Shown here one piece after another: positions 52,442 through 62,912 of a stretch of DNA of 64,000 nucleotides (its first letter is position 1; each line of letters opens with the position of its first letter). The DNA is from Pedobacter hartonius (lineage in GTDB: Bacteria; Bacteroidota; Bacteroidia; Sphingobacteriales; Sphingobacteriaceae). The position numbers were made by a program, and so were the translations under genes. The stretch spans positions 708,053 through 772,052 of the forward strand of contig NZ_FNRA01000001.1 of the NCBI RefSeq assembly GCF_900107535.1, written 5' to 3'. Below the pieces are notes generated by a model. The model saw only the letters and a program-made list of their open reading frames with translations, was not told where the DNA came from and did not search any database.

Positions 52442-54472
52442 TCATTGTCCGCTGATCACAGGAAACTGGGAAATCCTCAGTCTTGTGCAACCATAAGGAA
52501 TCAGGATAATGTCTTCAGGTTTATAGCCGGGTTCCCTGTCATAGTTCAGGCTGTACGGCACCGGGCCCGCCATGTCATTGTACAACTGCCAGGAGGGAAT
52601 CCGCCTTCCCTTTGTCACTATACGCAGAGGCGCATTTGCTGCTGTCCATGGCCAGGCGGCAGATACTTCAGTTTTTTCAATCTTAAAACTTTCTTCCATC
52701 TTTGCATCAAGCCCTTCAGGTAGTGCATAATTCCAGGGCGTAGTTGCTGAAATCTCCATATAGGAACTGCCATAGTCAATCGGGTCTTTATCGTTTTTTA
52801 CCAGTTTCGCCTCTTCTCCGATTTTCAGGGCATACGTGATCGGGCCACGCTCCACTGACATGGAGTTTTCATACCATGTCTGTTTAAATATATGCATGGG
52901 CAGATCCAGTTCTACCTTGTCGCCCGACTTCCATTCCCTGTTGATCTTAACAACCTGGTTTCCCTCAGCCTGCTGCAGAACCTCATCATTCACCTTGATC
53001 GTTGCACTTTTACACCATTGCGGGATGCGGAGATGGAAGGGAAAAGAGACAGCTTTTACCTTACCGGTATTCACTGTAAACCTCACAGACTCCTCAAAAG
53101 GATAATTCGTTTCTTCCTTAAATGTTACTTCCACGCCATCCGCTACATATGCCTTCACTTCACTGGCCGAATAAACCAACGCCGCAAGCCCTTTATCGGC
53201 AGTGGCGTACCATAAATTCTGTGTGAATTTGGGCCAGCCCTGGTGCATATTGGAAGTGCAGCAGGGATATCCCGACAATAAGCCATAACAAAGGTCTGTA
53301 CCGCTATGGTTGGTATCAAAATTACGGGTATGCCTGCTGATCATGACCTGGTTAGCCTGCTGAAAATACTGTCGGTTGATAAAATCCTCATCCACCTGCG
53401 AGGGCAAAGCATTAAATGCGATCTTTTCAAGCTGGTCTGCATAACTCACATCCCCGGTTATTTCCAGCGTGCTTTCCAGTGTGAACATCATTTCAACAGC
53501 CGAACACAACTCAGCGCCCTGTGTAGGATTGTTACCATGCAGGGCCTCATCCCCTCCATACAAACCATTGGCAACCCCGTTATATTTCTTAAGATCGGCA
53601 TACCCCTTCTGCGTAGCATCAAGATACTTTTGATCAGGGTGCTGCTGGTAATAGATCATCGGTTCTTTCATACCCTGCGCAAGGTTAACGCCATGAATAC
53701 TCCCTGAAGTGGATAAAAGATCTGTATGTAAAAAAGCATTGGTATAGTCAAAACTCTGGCTATGGATCAGCTCTCCCAGGTCAAGCAGGAATTTGTCGCC
53801 CGTGATATTATAGAGCCAGTAAACCACCATCAGGTTATCGCCGGCACGGTATCTGGCCCAGAAAGTCCAGTGATCCAGCGGTGTTTGCGGAAGTTCCTTT
53901 AACTGGTACCTGAAGTAATTTGTCATGAGTTTGATCACCCTCTTGTCATTCGTAGCAGAATAGTATTGTTTTAAGATCTTAAGCATGACCATCTTTGGCC
54001 ACCAGTCCTTGCTGTTGTTGCGTTGCAGGCCAGCTTCATGCGCATAATCTTTGGAGGGGCCGAAATACCCATCGGGCTGCTGGCTTTTGATGGACCACTC
54101 TACCCAGGGCTTTACTTTTGCAATGAGTGCCTTATCGTTTAAAATATAGGCCAGTGGCAGCAGTCCGTCAACCCAATATGGTCCACGCTCCCATTGGTCG
54201 CCATCTCCGCCTAACCAGCCATTGCGCTCATTCATCACCAAAGGGTAAAGCTTATCCAAGTTTCCCGTTGCACCGTTTTTCTGGCGGATAAGCATTTCCC
54301 TGAGCCATCCCTGGGGTTTAATTGCTCCCAGGGGTAATTCTATGTAGGGATTCTGGCGAAGCGGTGCACGGCTCCCGGCATAGTTCTGCGCTAAGGTTTT
54401 ATTTACGGCCTGTCCGTAAATACTCAGCGTAAGCGTTGTAAAAAGTATTGAAAACGCAATATATATTCTCAT
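52442..54472 (-). CDS. DUF1680 glycoside hydrolase (GH127/GH146-like), divergent
   Basis: A 676-residue exported protein. The signal (IYIAFSILFTTLTLSIYGQ) sets the start at ATG 54472. The (alpha/alpha)6 barrel of DUF1680 is recognised by WVDGLLPLAYIL, QQPDGYFGP, then GAELCSAVEMMFTLE (a Glu-x-Cys pair) and GYPCCTSNMHQGWPKFTQNL (a Cys-Cys pair). In GH127 beta-L-arabinofuranosidases Glu-x-Cys and Cys-Cys bind zinc and one of the Cys is the nucleophile; both pairs are kept. It differs a good deal from the neighbour enzyme, so it may belong to another DUF1680 subfamily with another linkage or position preference. Last gene of the utilisation locus, 94 nt after its neighbour. Confidence 0.82.
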   Translation of the reverse strand: MRIYIAFSILFTTLTLSIYGQAVNKTLAQNYAGSRAPLRQNPYIELPLGAIKPQGWLREMLIRQKNGATGNLDKLYPLVMNERNGWLGGDGDQWERGPYWVDGLLPLAYILNDKALIAKVKPWVEWSIKSQQPDGYFGPSKDYAHEAGLQRNNSKDWWPKMVMLKILKQYYSATNDKRVIKLMTNYFRYQLKELPQTPLDHWTFWARYRAGDNLMVVYWLYNITGDKFLLDLGELIHSQSFDYTNAFLHTDLLSTSGSIHGVNLAQGMKEPMIYYQQHPDQKYLDATQKGYADLKKYNGVANGLYGGDEALHGNNPTQGAELCSAVEMMFTLESTLEITGDVSYADQLEKIAFNALPSQVDEDFINRQYFQQANQVMISRHTRNFDTNHSGTDLCYGLLSGYPCCTSNMHQGWPKFTQNLWYATADKGLAALVYSASEVKAYVADGVEVTFKEETNYPFEESVRFTVNTGKVKAVSFPFHLRIPQWCKSATIKVNDEVLQQAEGNQVVKINREWKSGDKVELDLPMHIFKQTWYENSMSVERGPITYALKIGEEAKLVKNDKDPIDYGSSYMEISATTPWNYALPEGLDAKMEESFKIEKTEVSAAWPWTAANAPLRIVTKGRRIPSWQLYNDMAGPVPYSLNYDREPGYKPEDIILIPYGCTRLRISQFPVISGQ

Positions 54473-54566
54473 TATGAATCTGTTTAAATAAAAGCAATAG
54501 CTTGTTTTGTTCAAAATTGCAGCGTTTGTCCTGTCTGTAAAACATTTGTTTATAAAACGGAATTAC

Positions 54567-56558
54567 CTATTTATCATCTTTACTGGCCTTTACATCAATG
54601 CTGCTGATACGGGTTGGCAGCCAGACATCCATCTGTGAATGTCCGCGGTTAGCCCAGCTATAATAGGGTATTGCTGTCAGGGTACCCTGTTCAGTTTTTA
54701 TGCTTTTCCCGTTATCTGCAGGCATCAGGAAAGGCACTTCCGCCTTAAGCACCACCACTCCGTTTAAGAGTTCCTTATCAAAAGACGTATTGAAAGCAAC
54801 CTGCTCGGGAATCACAAAAGATTGTTCCTGGTCTTTCCCAAACCGCTCCACACAATACATCAGGGGCCCTCTTTGCAAAGCGATTTTGTTCCTGTTCATT
54901 TTAATGCTGTCCGTGGCCTTAACCATTCTTACCGGCATTGGCAAGGTAAGTGTCACTACATCCCCTTTTTTCCATTGACCGTTTACAATTGCATAACCGT
55001 CTTTTAGGGTATACTTTACGGGTTTACCATTCAGCGACAGGCTGACAGTACTGTCAACTCTATCTGTAAACTGGTAAGTTGAGCCGGGAGCAGGTTCATT
55101 ATTTGCCCATCCTGGGATACGGATATGCAGTGGGAAGGCTATTTTCGAACTTGGATCAACGGTCAGCCTGATCACTCCTTCCCATGGATAGTTACTTTCC
55201 TGACGGATCTGTACAGTAGCTTTTTTCAGGGGGATGCTGGTGCTGCTGCTCACAAAGAGGTTTACCCATATAGCCTGATCTGAAGATGCGTAGATGTAAT
55301 TACCAAGCGATTCAACCAGTCTGGCTATGTTAGAAGGACAGCAGGCAGTACCGAACCACTTGCTGCGCTGGTTATCTTCATCAGAAGCCAGCGGATTCCC
55401 ATAGAAAAAGGTGTCGCCACTCAATGACAGGCCATCCAGTGCCCCGTTATACAGACTTTTTTCCAGTACATCAACATACTGTGCATTCCCGGTCAGCAGG
55501 TTCATCCGTTCATTCCATAAAACCATTCCAACTGATGCGCAGGTCTCACAATAGGCATTCTTGTTTGGCAGGTCATAATCTGTAGAGAACCCTTCGTTGC
55601 TGCCTGAAGAACCGATCCCTCCTGTGATATACATATTGCGGAAAACCACATCCTCCCATACTGTGCGCATCGACTTCAGATAACCGGGATCATGTTTGGC
55701 GGCACCCACATCGGCGGCACCGGTATATAAATACATAGCCCTTACTGCATGACCTTCAATTTGTGTCTGGTCCTTTACCGGCACATCATCCTGGCAATAC
55801 TTTTCACCCATTTCCTTATTTGTCCAGATGGCTCCCTTTCCATAGCCGTGTCCACGCTGCTGCAGGTACCAGTCGGCCAGATCAAGGTATTTCTGTTTGC
55901 CCGTCGCTTTGTACAGTTTTACCAATGCAAGCTCTATTTCCTCATGTCCGGATACCCAATTCCGGTTTGCAAGCCTGAACGTACTATCGATGTTATCGGC
56001 CACCCTGATGGCTACATCCAGCAGCTTCCGCTTGCCGGTTGTATTGTAATACGCAACAGCTGCCTCAATCAGATGCCCTGCATTATAGTCTTCATGTTTT
56101 TCCATATCCGTCCAGCGTTTATCAAGTCCGGTCAGGGTATAATACGTGTTCAGATACCCATCAGGCAGTTGGGCAGCGGCTATTTTATCTATCCATTCAT
56201 CTGCCTTGGCTTCAAGCTTTGCATCGGGATGATTTTTCAGGGAGTATGCGATCGCTTCCAGTGCTTTATACACATCAGAATCATCATAATAGATCCCCTC
56301 GTGTTTCTCGCCCTGTTTACGCGCAACCTTTTCAAAATTCCTGATGCGCGGTGTGATCACTTCCGTCTGCTCGATACAAACAGGAATAGTAACACTGGTA
56401 ACAGTTTGAATGCGGGGCGACCAAAATTTATCGCTGATCTGTACCTTCGAAAAGTTTACAGATCTCATTTGCGCGGGATTTCCCTGTGCAGTTACTGATC
56501 CCGCAAATAAGATAGAAGAGGCGAAAAATAAATTTATACTCTTTTTTAATAATTTCAT
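54567..56558 (-). CDS. GH127 beta-L-arabinofuranosidase
   Basis: A 663-residue exported enzyme with signal NLFFASSILFAGSVTAQ. It has the full GH127 layout: GIYYDDSDVYKALEAIAY, QLPDGYLNTYYT, the Glu-x-Cys zinc site in NAYCETCASVGMVLWNERM, and the Cys-Cys site in ACCPSNIARLVESLGNYIY. These residues bind zinc and supply the Cys nucleophile that releases L-arabinose from beta-L-arabinofuranosides, such as those in hydroxyproline-rich plant proteins or RG-II side chains. It lies between the SusD gene and a second DUF1680 gene on the same strand. Confidence 0.9.
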   Translation of the reverse strand: MKLLKKSINLFFASSILFAGSVTAQGNPAQMRSVNFSKVQISDKFWSPRIQTVTSVTIPVCIEQTEVITPRIRNFEKVARKQGEKHEGIYYDDSDVYKALEAIAYSLKNHPDAKLEAKADEWIDKIAAAQLPDGYLNTYYTLTGLDKRWTDMEKHEDYNAGHLIEAAVAYYNTTGKRKLLDVAIRVADNIDSTFRLANRNWVSGHEEIELALVKLYKATGKQKYLDLADWYLQQRGHGYGKGAIWTNKEMGEKYCQDDVPVKDQTQIEGHAVRAMYLYTGAADVGAAKHDPGYLKSMRTVWEDVVFRNMYITGGIGSSGSNEGFSTDYDLPNKNAYCETCASVGMVLWNERMNLLTGNAQYVDVLEKSLYNGALDGLSLSGDTFFYGNPLASDEDNQRSKWFGTACCPSNIARLVESLGNYIYASSDQAIWVNLFVSSSTSIPLKKATVQIRQESNYPWEGVIRLTVDPSSKIAFPLHIRIPGWANNEPAPGSTYQFTDRVDSTVSLSLNGKPVKYTLKDGYAIVNGQWKKGDVVTLTLPMPVRMVKATDSIKMNRNKIALQRGPLMYCVERFGKDQEQSFVIPEQVAFNTSFDKELLNGVVVLKAEVPFLMPADNGKSIKTEQGTLTAIPYYSWANRGHSQMDVWLPTRISSIDVKASKDDK

Positions 56559-56607
56559 ATGAGGTGATTTAAAGACAGCCTGAAAAAGGCTCAGGCTGTC
56601 ATCATGA

Positions 56608-58212
56608 TTAATAACCAGGATTTTGTTTCAGGTTCGGATTTGAATTTAAAGCCGGTTGCGGTATTGGAAACAGGATCTTGTCCTCACCCAGCGGCTTATG
56701 CGAAAGCCAGCTTTTTTTCGTGTATACTCCGAAACGGATATCATCCCTTCTTCTGAACCCTTCCCAGGCGAATTCATAGCCCAGTTCATCAAGGAACTTA
56801 CCATATTGGATAGTGCTTTGATCACCCGCGTTTACAATGTTGTAATTTTCAACATAGCCAAACTTGTAGACGGAATTCTGCTGCAGGGCAGCTGCAGTAA
56901 CGGGGGCCTCCGCAGGGTTCTTTTTAAAGGCACGGGCACGTACCTGCGATACCAGTGTTGCAGCCTGCCCGGCGTCGCCCGTTCTCAGCAGACATTCTGC
57001 CTTCATCATCAGCACCTGTCCGTAACGGAAAAATGGGAAATCGTTATTCAGGTTCTGCATTGCATTGAGCTGAACTTCAAACTTATTCATCCTGTAGCCT
57101 TCAGACTCACCGGTGAACAAACCATTAGGCAGATTTTTTGTAAAATTCAGAGGTTTACCTGCCTGGTCATACGAGCCCAAAAGCGGGCTGCCGTCAACGG
57201 CAAACTGGGGGCCTATCAGCCAGGTATCGCCAAGGCGTTCATCATTAGGGCTGTACGTATCAATGAACTGGGATACTCCCATAGCCGATCCCGAACCCCA
57301 TGGCGTAGCCTGCATGTTCTTTTTGCCTTTCAGCGCACCATGCCAGGAATACATTTCCGGGAAAAAGCCTTGTGCCAGTGTCTGGTCAAAAGGAATAGCA
57401 AAGATGATTTCAGGGGAGTTCTCGTTTTGAGATTTAAAAATATCGGCGTAATTAGCCTCTAGTGAGTATTTCCCTATAATGTCGTTACACTGCGCCAAAC
57501 ATTCTGCCCATTTGGTCTCACCACTGTATACCTGGGCATTCAGATACACATTGGCGAGCAGTGCTTTGGCAGCCCATTTATTGAAACGGCCATACATGCT
57601 TTTATCCAGGCTTTCACTTAACGCAGGTAATGAAGCGTTGATCTCTGTAACCACGAAATTGTAGATATCCTTCCTTGACGCGGTATTAGGCAACGTCTTA
57701 TCGGCCGTACCGGTCACCAGCGGTGCATTCCCGAAATTATCACATACGAGCCAGTAATAAAAGGCGCGTGCTATCCGTATTTCGCTAGTCAGCGTCTCCT
57801 TACTGACGCCAGATGGCGGAACAATGACGCCCGACTCGACCTGTTCAATAATCCTGTTGGCATTAATGATCCCCGAATAAAAGCTGTTAAACATTCCGTT
57901 CAATTGCGGATCTTCAGAATTGTAGGTATGCAAATGCATATGTTTATAGATCCCTCCGTCATCCCAGCCCGAAGCATTTGCAGGCATCACCAGTTCATCA
58001 CTCGTGGTTTCCTGCAGCATATAATAATTCTGGTGACCAAACATGTTCCGCATATTGGCATAAACGATGCCGATTGCGGAATTGGGATTATCGTAGTTAT
58101 AATTAGATGAGGTTACATCCGAATAAACAACCTCCTCGAGGCTGTTTTTGCAGGCCGTGATTAAAGTAGCTAAAAGCAAAATCACAGCCAGTGAATAGAT
58201 TTTAATTCTCAT
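56608..58212 (-). CDS. SusD/RagB family nutrient-binding lipoprotein
   Basis: A 534-residue outer-membrane lipoprotein. The signal ends in LATLITACKNS with the lipid-anchored Cys. Typical SusD parts follow: FNSFYSGIINANRIIEQVE, RIARAFYYWLVCDNFGNAPLV (TPR-like helices), NKWAAKALLANVYLNAQVY and a C-terminal block FAWEGFRRRDDIRFG with final PQPALNSNPNLKQNPGY. It captures glycans at the surface and forms the lid of the SusC transporter, whose gene ends 10 nt upstream. ATG 58212 is used as the signal peptide starts there. Confidence 0.93.
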   Translation of the reverse strand: MRIKIYSLAVILLLATLITACKNSLEEVVYSDVTSSNYNYDNPNSAIGIVYANMRNMFGHQNYYMLQETTSDELVMPANASGWDDGGIYKHMHLHTYNSEDPQLNGMFNSFYSGIINANRIIEQVESGVIVPPSGVSKETLTSEIRIARAFYYWLVCDNFGNAPLVTGTADKTLPNTASRKDIYNFVVTEINASLPALSESLDKSMYGRFNKWAAKALLANVYLNAQVYSGETKWAECLAQCNDIIGKYSLEANYADIFKSQNENSPEIIFAIPFDQTLAQGFFPEMYSWHGALKGKKNMQATPWGSGSAMGVSQFIDTYSPNDERLGDTWLIGPQFAVDGSPLLGSYDQAGKPLNFTKNLPNGLFTGESEGYRMNKFEVQLNAMQNLNNDFPFFRYGQVLMMKAECLLRTGDAGQAATLVSQVRARAFKKNPAEAPVTAAALQQNSVYKFGYVENYNIVNAGDQSTIQYGKFLDELGYEFAWEGFRRRDDIRFGVYTKKSWLSHKPLGEDKILFPIPQPALNSNPNLKQNPGY

Positions 58213-58222
58213 AGAAATATTT

Positions 58223-61200
58223 TTAAAAGGTGAAAAATGCACCTAAAGTATATGTTGATGTTGCTGGGTACCTGTTTTTGTCGTCCACTCCCGGAGCCAG
58301 TACACCGGAACTACTGTCAGAAGTAATGATAGAAACCTCCGGGTCTATTCCTTTGTAACTGGTGAAGGTCTTCAGGTTAGATGCCGACGCGTATACCCGG
58401 ACTGACTTCACCCCTTTCAGTTTCAGCGGCACATTGTATCCCAGAGTAACATTGTCTATCTTCCAGAAGTCGCCCTTCTGTATATAATAACTTACATACT
58501 GTAACGACTGGTCGTCCGCCAGGGGAACTTTGTTATAAATTTTGTCATACGAGCCTTTCAGCAGGTTACCACGTGTAAGCATTACCGGAGCACTATAGAA
58601 CAGCTGCGGTGAATTAAAGATCTGGAAACCAAAGGCACCACGCATCCCTATATTCAGATCAAACTGTTTATAGCTGAATGTATTATTCCAGCTGAGGTAA
58701 TGTTTGGGAAGACCATTGCCAAGAATCTTCTTGTCACTGGCCTGCTGGTTAGCGATAGGTTTCGGCTTACCGTCTGCTCCCTCTATGATCCAGTGCCCGG
58801 TATCATCGATATCGATACTTTTAAAGCCATAGAAATTACCAAGCGGCTGCCCAATCTGCACGCGGCTGGTGGCCTGCTGGATAGGCTCTCCTGTATTACC
58901 TACGTCAAAGAAACCGCTTGCCAGCTGGAAGTTATCGTCTGACAGGGACAGGAGTTTATTCCTGTTCGTAGAATAATTGACCGAAGTGTTCCATTGGAAA
59001 TTCGCTGTCGTAACCGGAATGGCATTGATCTGGACTTCTATACCTTCGTTTTGCATAGATGCTGCATTGGCCACGATCGTATTGTAGAGATATGGAGGTG
59101 TTGCAACCGGATAGGCAAACAGCAGGTCTGTAGTTTTACGCCTGTATACATCTATCGTACCACTGATCCTGTTCTTCAAAAAACCATAATCCAGCCCAAT
59201 ATTCACCTCAGATTTTTTCTCCCAGCGGAGATCAGGATTGGCGTTACTCGAAGGGTTCACTACCTGGATAAACTGCCCGTTAAAATACCCATATGTATTA
59301 AAATTCAATCTGTCGAGCGACTGGTAGGGTAATGCCGGTTCTGTTCCCGTTATCCCGTAACCAGCTCTTAACTTCAGGTTGCTCAGGGTAGTGCTCTCCT
59401 TTAGAAAATTTTCATTTTTGATATTCCATCCAACAGAAACTGCGGGGAAATTTCCGTATTTATGGTTCGCCCCGAACTTCGTTGATCCCTCACGCCGTAT
59501 ACTCGCGGAAAGTAAATATTTATCCATATAACTATAATTCACCCTGCTAAAATAACTGATCAGCCTGTTCTGGCTTTGAAAGGATTTAATCAATGCCTGC
59601 CCGCGGGTAAGGGCCAGACCAGCTCCTATATTATTGTAAGTAAAATCATCTGCCGGAAAATCAAAGTTCGTCATGTATGATTGCTGCAGATCAAACTGCC
59701 GCCAACTATAGCCGCCCAGTACATTGATCTGGTGATCATTAATCGTTTTATTATAGGTAGCTGTTAATTCAATCAGGTCTTCCTGTGTTCTGGTATTACT
59801 GACATAGGCATAACCATTCCTTCCATCGTGAACAGCCGAATACTGCTTTTTGGTCTCATAATAACCTGTATTGCCGTTGTTCAGATCGCGCGATCCCAGG
59901 AGCTTAATGTTCAGGTCTTTTATGGGTAAATAGCTGACTGTTCCAATAGTACGCAGGTTATTATTTTTTGTTAAACCAATAGTATTCTCCAGTAGTGAAA
60001 CCGGGTTTTGATAATCCGTTTTATCAGGATGTTCAATATAATTACCATTATCATCTTTAGGCCGGTCTGTAGGATTATAGGTCAGTGCATTTCTATACAC
60101 AGCAGGATTGTATCCACCGGTAAATGTGCTAAGTGATGCTGTACCTGCATAGTACCGCTGTTGAAATCCGCTGATATTTGCATTCAGTTTCAATTTGCCG
60201 TCAAACATGGAGTGGTTAACTTCTATCCTGGGGTACAGGACATTGTTATCTGACTGTTTCAGGATCCCCTGCAGGTTCCTGTAGTTGAGGTTAACCACAT
60301 AACTGGTATTCTCGGTAGCCCCTTTGAGGCTCAGGTTATATACCTGTGAAAAAGGTGTTTGTGTAACCTGGTCTAACCAGTTGGTATTAGAACCGTAGTC
60401 GGTAGCACCCGGTTTCTTCTGGGCAACAAGCTGCCGGTATTCGTCGGCATTCAGGAATTCCAGTTTTTTGGTGATCCGCTGGGTGGTGAAATAGGTATTG
60501 AGCTCAATACCGGGCGGGGTGTTCGCTTTAGCTTTCTTTGTCGTGATCAGGATTACACCATTGGTTCCGCGGGTACCGTAAATGGCAGCTGCCGAACCGT
60601 CCTTCAATACGTCCATGGACTCGATGTCCTCCGGCGCGACGGTCGTTAAAGTTCCCGGCACCCCATCAATCAAAACCAGCGGTGATGTTCCCGATAATAA
60701 TGTGGTGATACCCCTCAGGTTAATCTGAGAAGTACTGGTCGGGTTCCCATCCGTTGTGGCCACAGCCAATCCTGCTACCTTTCCGCGAATCAGCTGTGCA
60801 GCATCAGTAACGGAGCCCTTTACAAAGTTCTCCGACTTAACGCTGGCTATTGCACTGGTAATATCACCCTTGCGCTGCGTTCCGTATCCCACAACGACAA
60901 CCTCGGTCAGGTCGCGCGGCTCCTCCTTTAAATGCACGTCAACCACTCTAGTGCCAGCAGCAACGGCAATTTCAGTAGTAATGAATCCTATAGAGCTAAA
61001 CCTGAGCCTGCCTGTATTATCAGGCAGCCTGATCTGGTAATTACCATAGGTATCACTGGTCGTACCAACGGCTGTACCAACTACCGTAACATTTACACCC
61101 GGCAGGGGTACATTTTGCATATCTGTTATTTTACCTGTAATGGTGACAGGCTGTTTTTGTCTTTCCTTCTGTTCAGTAACTTCCATTGCCGGTTTCACCT

Positions 61201-61546
61201 TAATCACGATCACGTTATTGTTAATGGTGTAGGTCAGCGGTTTATTCATAAAACAAACTTTTAGTGCATCTTCCACACCAGCCCCTTTCAGATTCAGGTC
61301 GGTATGGCCAACACCCGAAAGCATTTCCTCCGCATATAAGACCTTAAATGACGTCTGGCTCTGAATCACCTGGAAAAACCTTTCCATTGTGACATCATTA
61401 CCTTTAAAAGTGATCGTCTGTCCGTAACTGGCATGGGAGACCTGCAGAAAAACTGTGATCAATAAAACGAGGGTAAGTTTCATTACCAACAAAAGTTTAA
61501 GGATAAAGGCAGGCAGCCGGTATCCTGTTTGAAAATAAAATTTCAT
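58223..61546 (-). CDS. SusC/RagA TonB-linked transporter with STN domain
   Basis: An 1107-residue outer-membrane glycan importer. After a signal (VLLITVFLQVSHASYGQ) there is a secretin/TonB short N-terminal (STN) domain at about 45-115 (VIQSQTSFKVLYAEEML), a carboxypeptidase-regulatory-like domain (ITGKITDMQNVPLPGVNVTV), the SusC signature EVVVVGYGTQRKGDIT, a plug with DVLKDGSAAAIYGTRGTNGV and a large barrel ending in LGAFFTF. The STN domain is the part that contacts a FecR anti-sigma factor, and a FecR and an ECF sigma gene lie directly upstream. So ligand binding would relay a signal that switches on the locus. Confidence 0.95.
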   Translation of the reverse strand: MKFYFQTGYRLPAFILKLLLVMKLTLVLLITVFLQVSHASYGQTITFKGNDVTMERFFQVIQSQTSFKVLYAEEMLSGVGHTDLNLKGAGVEDALKVCFMNKPLTYTINNNVIVIKVKPAMEVTEQKERQKQPVTITGKITDMQNVPLPGVNVTVVGTAVGTTSDTYGNYQIRLPDNTGRLRFSSIGFITTEIAVAAGTRVVDVHLKEEPRDLTEVVVVGYGTQRKGDITSAIASVKSENFVKGSVTDAAQLIRGKVAGLAVATTDGNPTSTSQINLRGITTLLSGTSPLVLIDGVPGTLTTVAPEDIESMDVLKDGSAAAIYGTRGTNGVILITTKKAKANTPPGIELNTYFTTQRITKKLEFLNADEYRQLVAQKKPGATDYGSNTNWLDQVTQTPFSQVYNLSLKGATENTSYVVNLNYRNLQGILKQSDNNVLYPRIEVNHSMFDGKLKLNANISGFQQRYYAGTASLSTFTGGYNPAVYRNALTYNPTDRPKDDNGNYIEHPDKTDYQNPVSLLENTIGLTKNNNLRTIGTVSYLPIKDLNIKLLGSRDLNNGNTGYYETKKQYSAVHDGRNGYAYVSNTRTQEDLIELTATYNKTINDHQINVLGGYSWRQFDLQQSYMTNFDFPADDFTYNNIGAGLALTRGQALIKSFQSQNRLISYFSRVNYSYMDKYLLSASIRREGSTKFGANHKYGNFPAVSVGWNIKNENFLKESTTLSNLKLRAGYGITGTEPALPYQSLDRLNFNTYGYFNGQFIQVVNPSSNANPDLRWEKKSEVNIGLDYGFLKNRISGTIDVYRRKTTDLLFAYPVATPPYLYNTIVANAASMQNEGIEVQINAIPVTTANFQWNTSVNYSTNRNKLLSLSDDNFQLASGFFDVGNTGEPIQQATSRVQIGQPLGNFYGFKSIDIDDTGHWIIEGADGKPKPIANQQASDKKILGNGLPKHYLSWNNTFSYKQFDLNIGMRGAFGFQIFNSPQLFYSAPVMLTRGNLLKGSYDKIYNKVPLADDQSLQYVSYYIQKGDFWKIDNVTLGYNVPLKLKGVKSVRVYASASNLKTFTSYKGIDPEVSIITSDSSSGVLAPGVDDKNRYPATSTYTLGAFFTF

Positions 61547-61621
61547 ACATTTGAATATTTGGGTTTAGATTTGGTTGTAATTGGTAGTTCGATTATTGGC
61601 AGTTTAATTCCCAAAATTTTG

Positions 61622-61655
61622 CCAGGAAAGCGTTCGCTGCGCTTCCTGGTTTTTT
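61622..61655 (+). terminator. terminator-like hairpin between FecR and SusC genes
   Basis: CCAGGAA-A-GCG and CGC-TTCCTGG (one bulged A, 7-nt loop) followed by six T on the plus strand. On the minus strand, where the genes run, no T-run follows directly, so it may partly shield SusC from FecR read-through. Confidence 0.45.
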
Positions 61656-61681
61656 AATATAGAGACTGCCCTGAGTAAAGT

Positions 61682-62875
61682 TTATGGCATAACTGTGATT
61701 CTCCTTTCATTGATTTTAAAGTGTACTAATCCGGTTAATTCAAGATATTTCAATACTTCTTCAATGTTTTTAGACTGAGGGATGGTACCTACAAAAGTGG
61801 CATTTGTAGTTTTCCCCTCGTAATCTACCTCTATATCATACCAACGGGCAACCTTCCGCATAATACTTCCCAGTTTTTCATGAGAAAAATTAAAATTCCC
61901 CTTTTTCCATTCAATTGCCTCTTCTGTGTTCACGGAAGCAACATCAATATGTTCAGCTACCGTTGCCTGCTCTCCAGGGACGATCAGCTTTTGTGACAAC
62001 CCTTTAATGATTCTTACCGATCCTTCGAGCAGTGTAGTTTTAGTAGCGGCTTCATCCTTATATCCCATAATATTAAAATGGGTACCCAATACCTCAACCT
62101 GCATATGATTTATGCTAATCTTAAAGGGACGTTTTTTATCCTTAGCTACTTCAAAATAGGCTTCTCCAATTAATTCCACAGCGCGCTGATTACCGGCGAA
62201 CGCTGAAGGATAACGGAGTTCAGATTCGGAATTCAGCCATACCTTGCTCCCGTCGGGCAAAATTACCTGGTACTGACCGCCCCGCGGCGTAATAATGGTA
62301 TTAAAGGCCATTTTGTGATTAGATTTTGAAGCAGTGGCATTATAAAACAACTGACCATTTTTCAACTTATATACATGAACATTATTTTGAGTGGTCAGCA
62401 TCCCGTTTTTTGCAGAGTCGAGCATAATGGAAGATCCATCAGCCAGAATCAAAACTGCCTTATTTCCACCTGGAACAATCTTGCGGACGGGCATATTTAC
62501 AGTCGTGTATGTAGTCTGATGAACGTCCTTCTTTTTGAAATAGTAAAAGAGAACTATAGAACTTATCATCATCGCAAGAGCGGCCGCCTTTCCAAAGGCA
62601 GACCAAAGAAATATACGTTTGTGTTTGGTTTCACCGGCCTCAGCTACTCCCTCACTGCCGCTGATCCTGTTGATGATAGCAGCTGTCATACGGTCGCTAT
62701 CCGGATGAAGTTCATCGGTTTGATTTTGAAAATACCAGCCATACTGATCCAATATCTTTTCCAACTCTGATTCACTGGCGGTATGTAACCACTCATTGAA
62801 TTGCTGATGATCCTGTTCAGTAGAAGCCTGTTTTTTTATTTTTTCAAAAAATTGAGTAGGAATATCTTGGCCCAT
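61682..62875 (-). CDS. FecR-family anti-sigma factor
   Basis: A 397-residue inner-membrane regulator. A cytoplasmic N-terminal part of about 90 residues (FNEWLHTASESELEKIL) would bind the sigma factor. One membrane helix (AAALAMMISSIVLFYYF) follows, then the periplasmic FecR domain (FNTIITPRGGQYQVILPDGS, VWLNSESELRYPSAF, RAVELIGEAYFEVAKDKKRPF) and a C-terminal DUF4974-like piece (LGSIMRKVARWYDIEVDYEG) that contacts the STN domain of SusC. It lies 37 nt after the sigma gene and would be co-transcribed with it. Confidence 0.95.
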   Translation of the reverse strand: MGQDIPTQFFEKIKKQASTEQDHQQFNEWLHTASESELEKILDQYGWYFQNQTDELHPDSDRMTAAIINRISGSEGVAEAGETKHKRIFLWSAFGKAAALAMMISSIVLFYYFKKKDVHQTTYTTVNMPVRKIVPGGNKAVLILADGSSIMLDSAKNGMLTTQNNVHVYKLKNGQLFYNATASKSNHKMAFNTIITPRGGQYQVILPDGSKVWLNSESELRYPSAFAGNQRAVELIGEAYFEVAKDKKRPFKISINHMQVEVLGTHFNIMGYKDEAATKTTLLEGSVRIIKGLSQKLIVPGEQATVAEHIDVASVNTEEAIEWKKGNFNFSHEKLGSIMRKVARWYDIEVDYEGKTTNATFVGTIPQSKNIEEVLKYLELTGLVHFKINERRITVMP

Positions 62876-62912
62876 ACCACTTAAGACAAGTGGAGATGAG
62901 GAAAGAACCCCT

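Noticed and set aside
55749..56498. Open frame of 249 codons on the plus strand inside the GH127 gene
   Set aside because: Lies wholly within a well-supported gene on the other strand, has a Cys/His/Ile-rich composition typical of antisense translation and no domain.
56656..57462. Open frame of 268 codons on the plus strand inside the SusD gene
   Set aside because: Antisense of a clear SusD protein; no signal, motif or promoter supports it.
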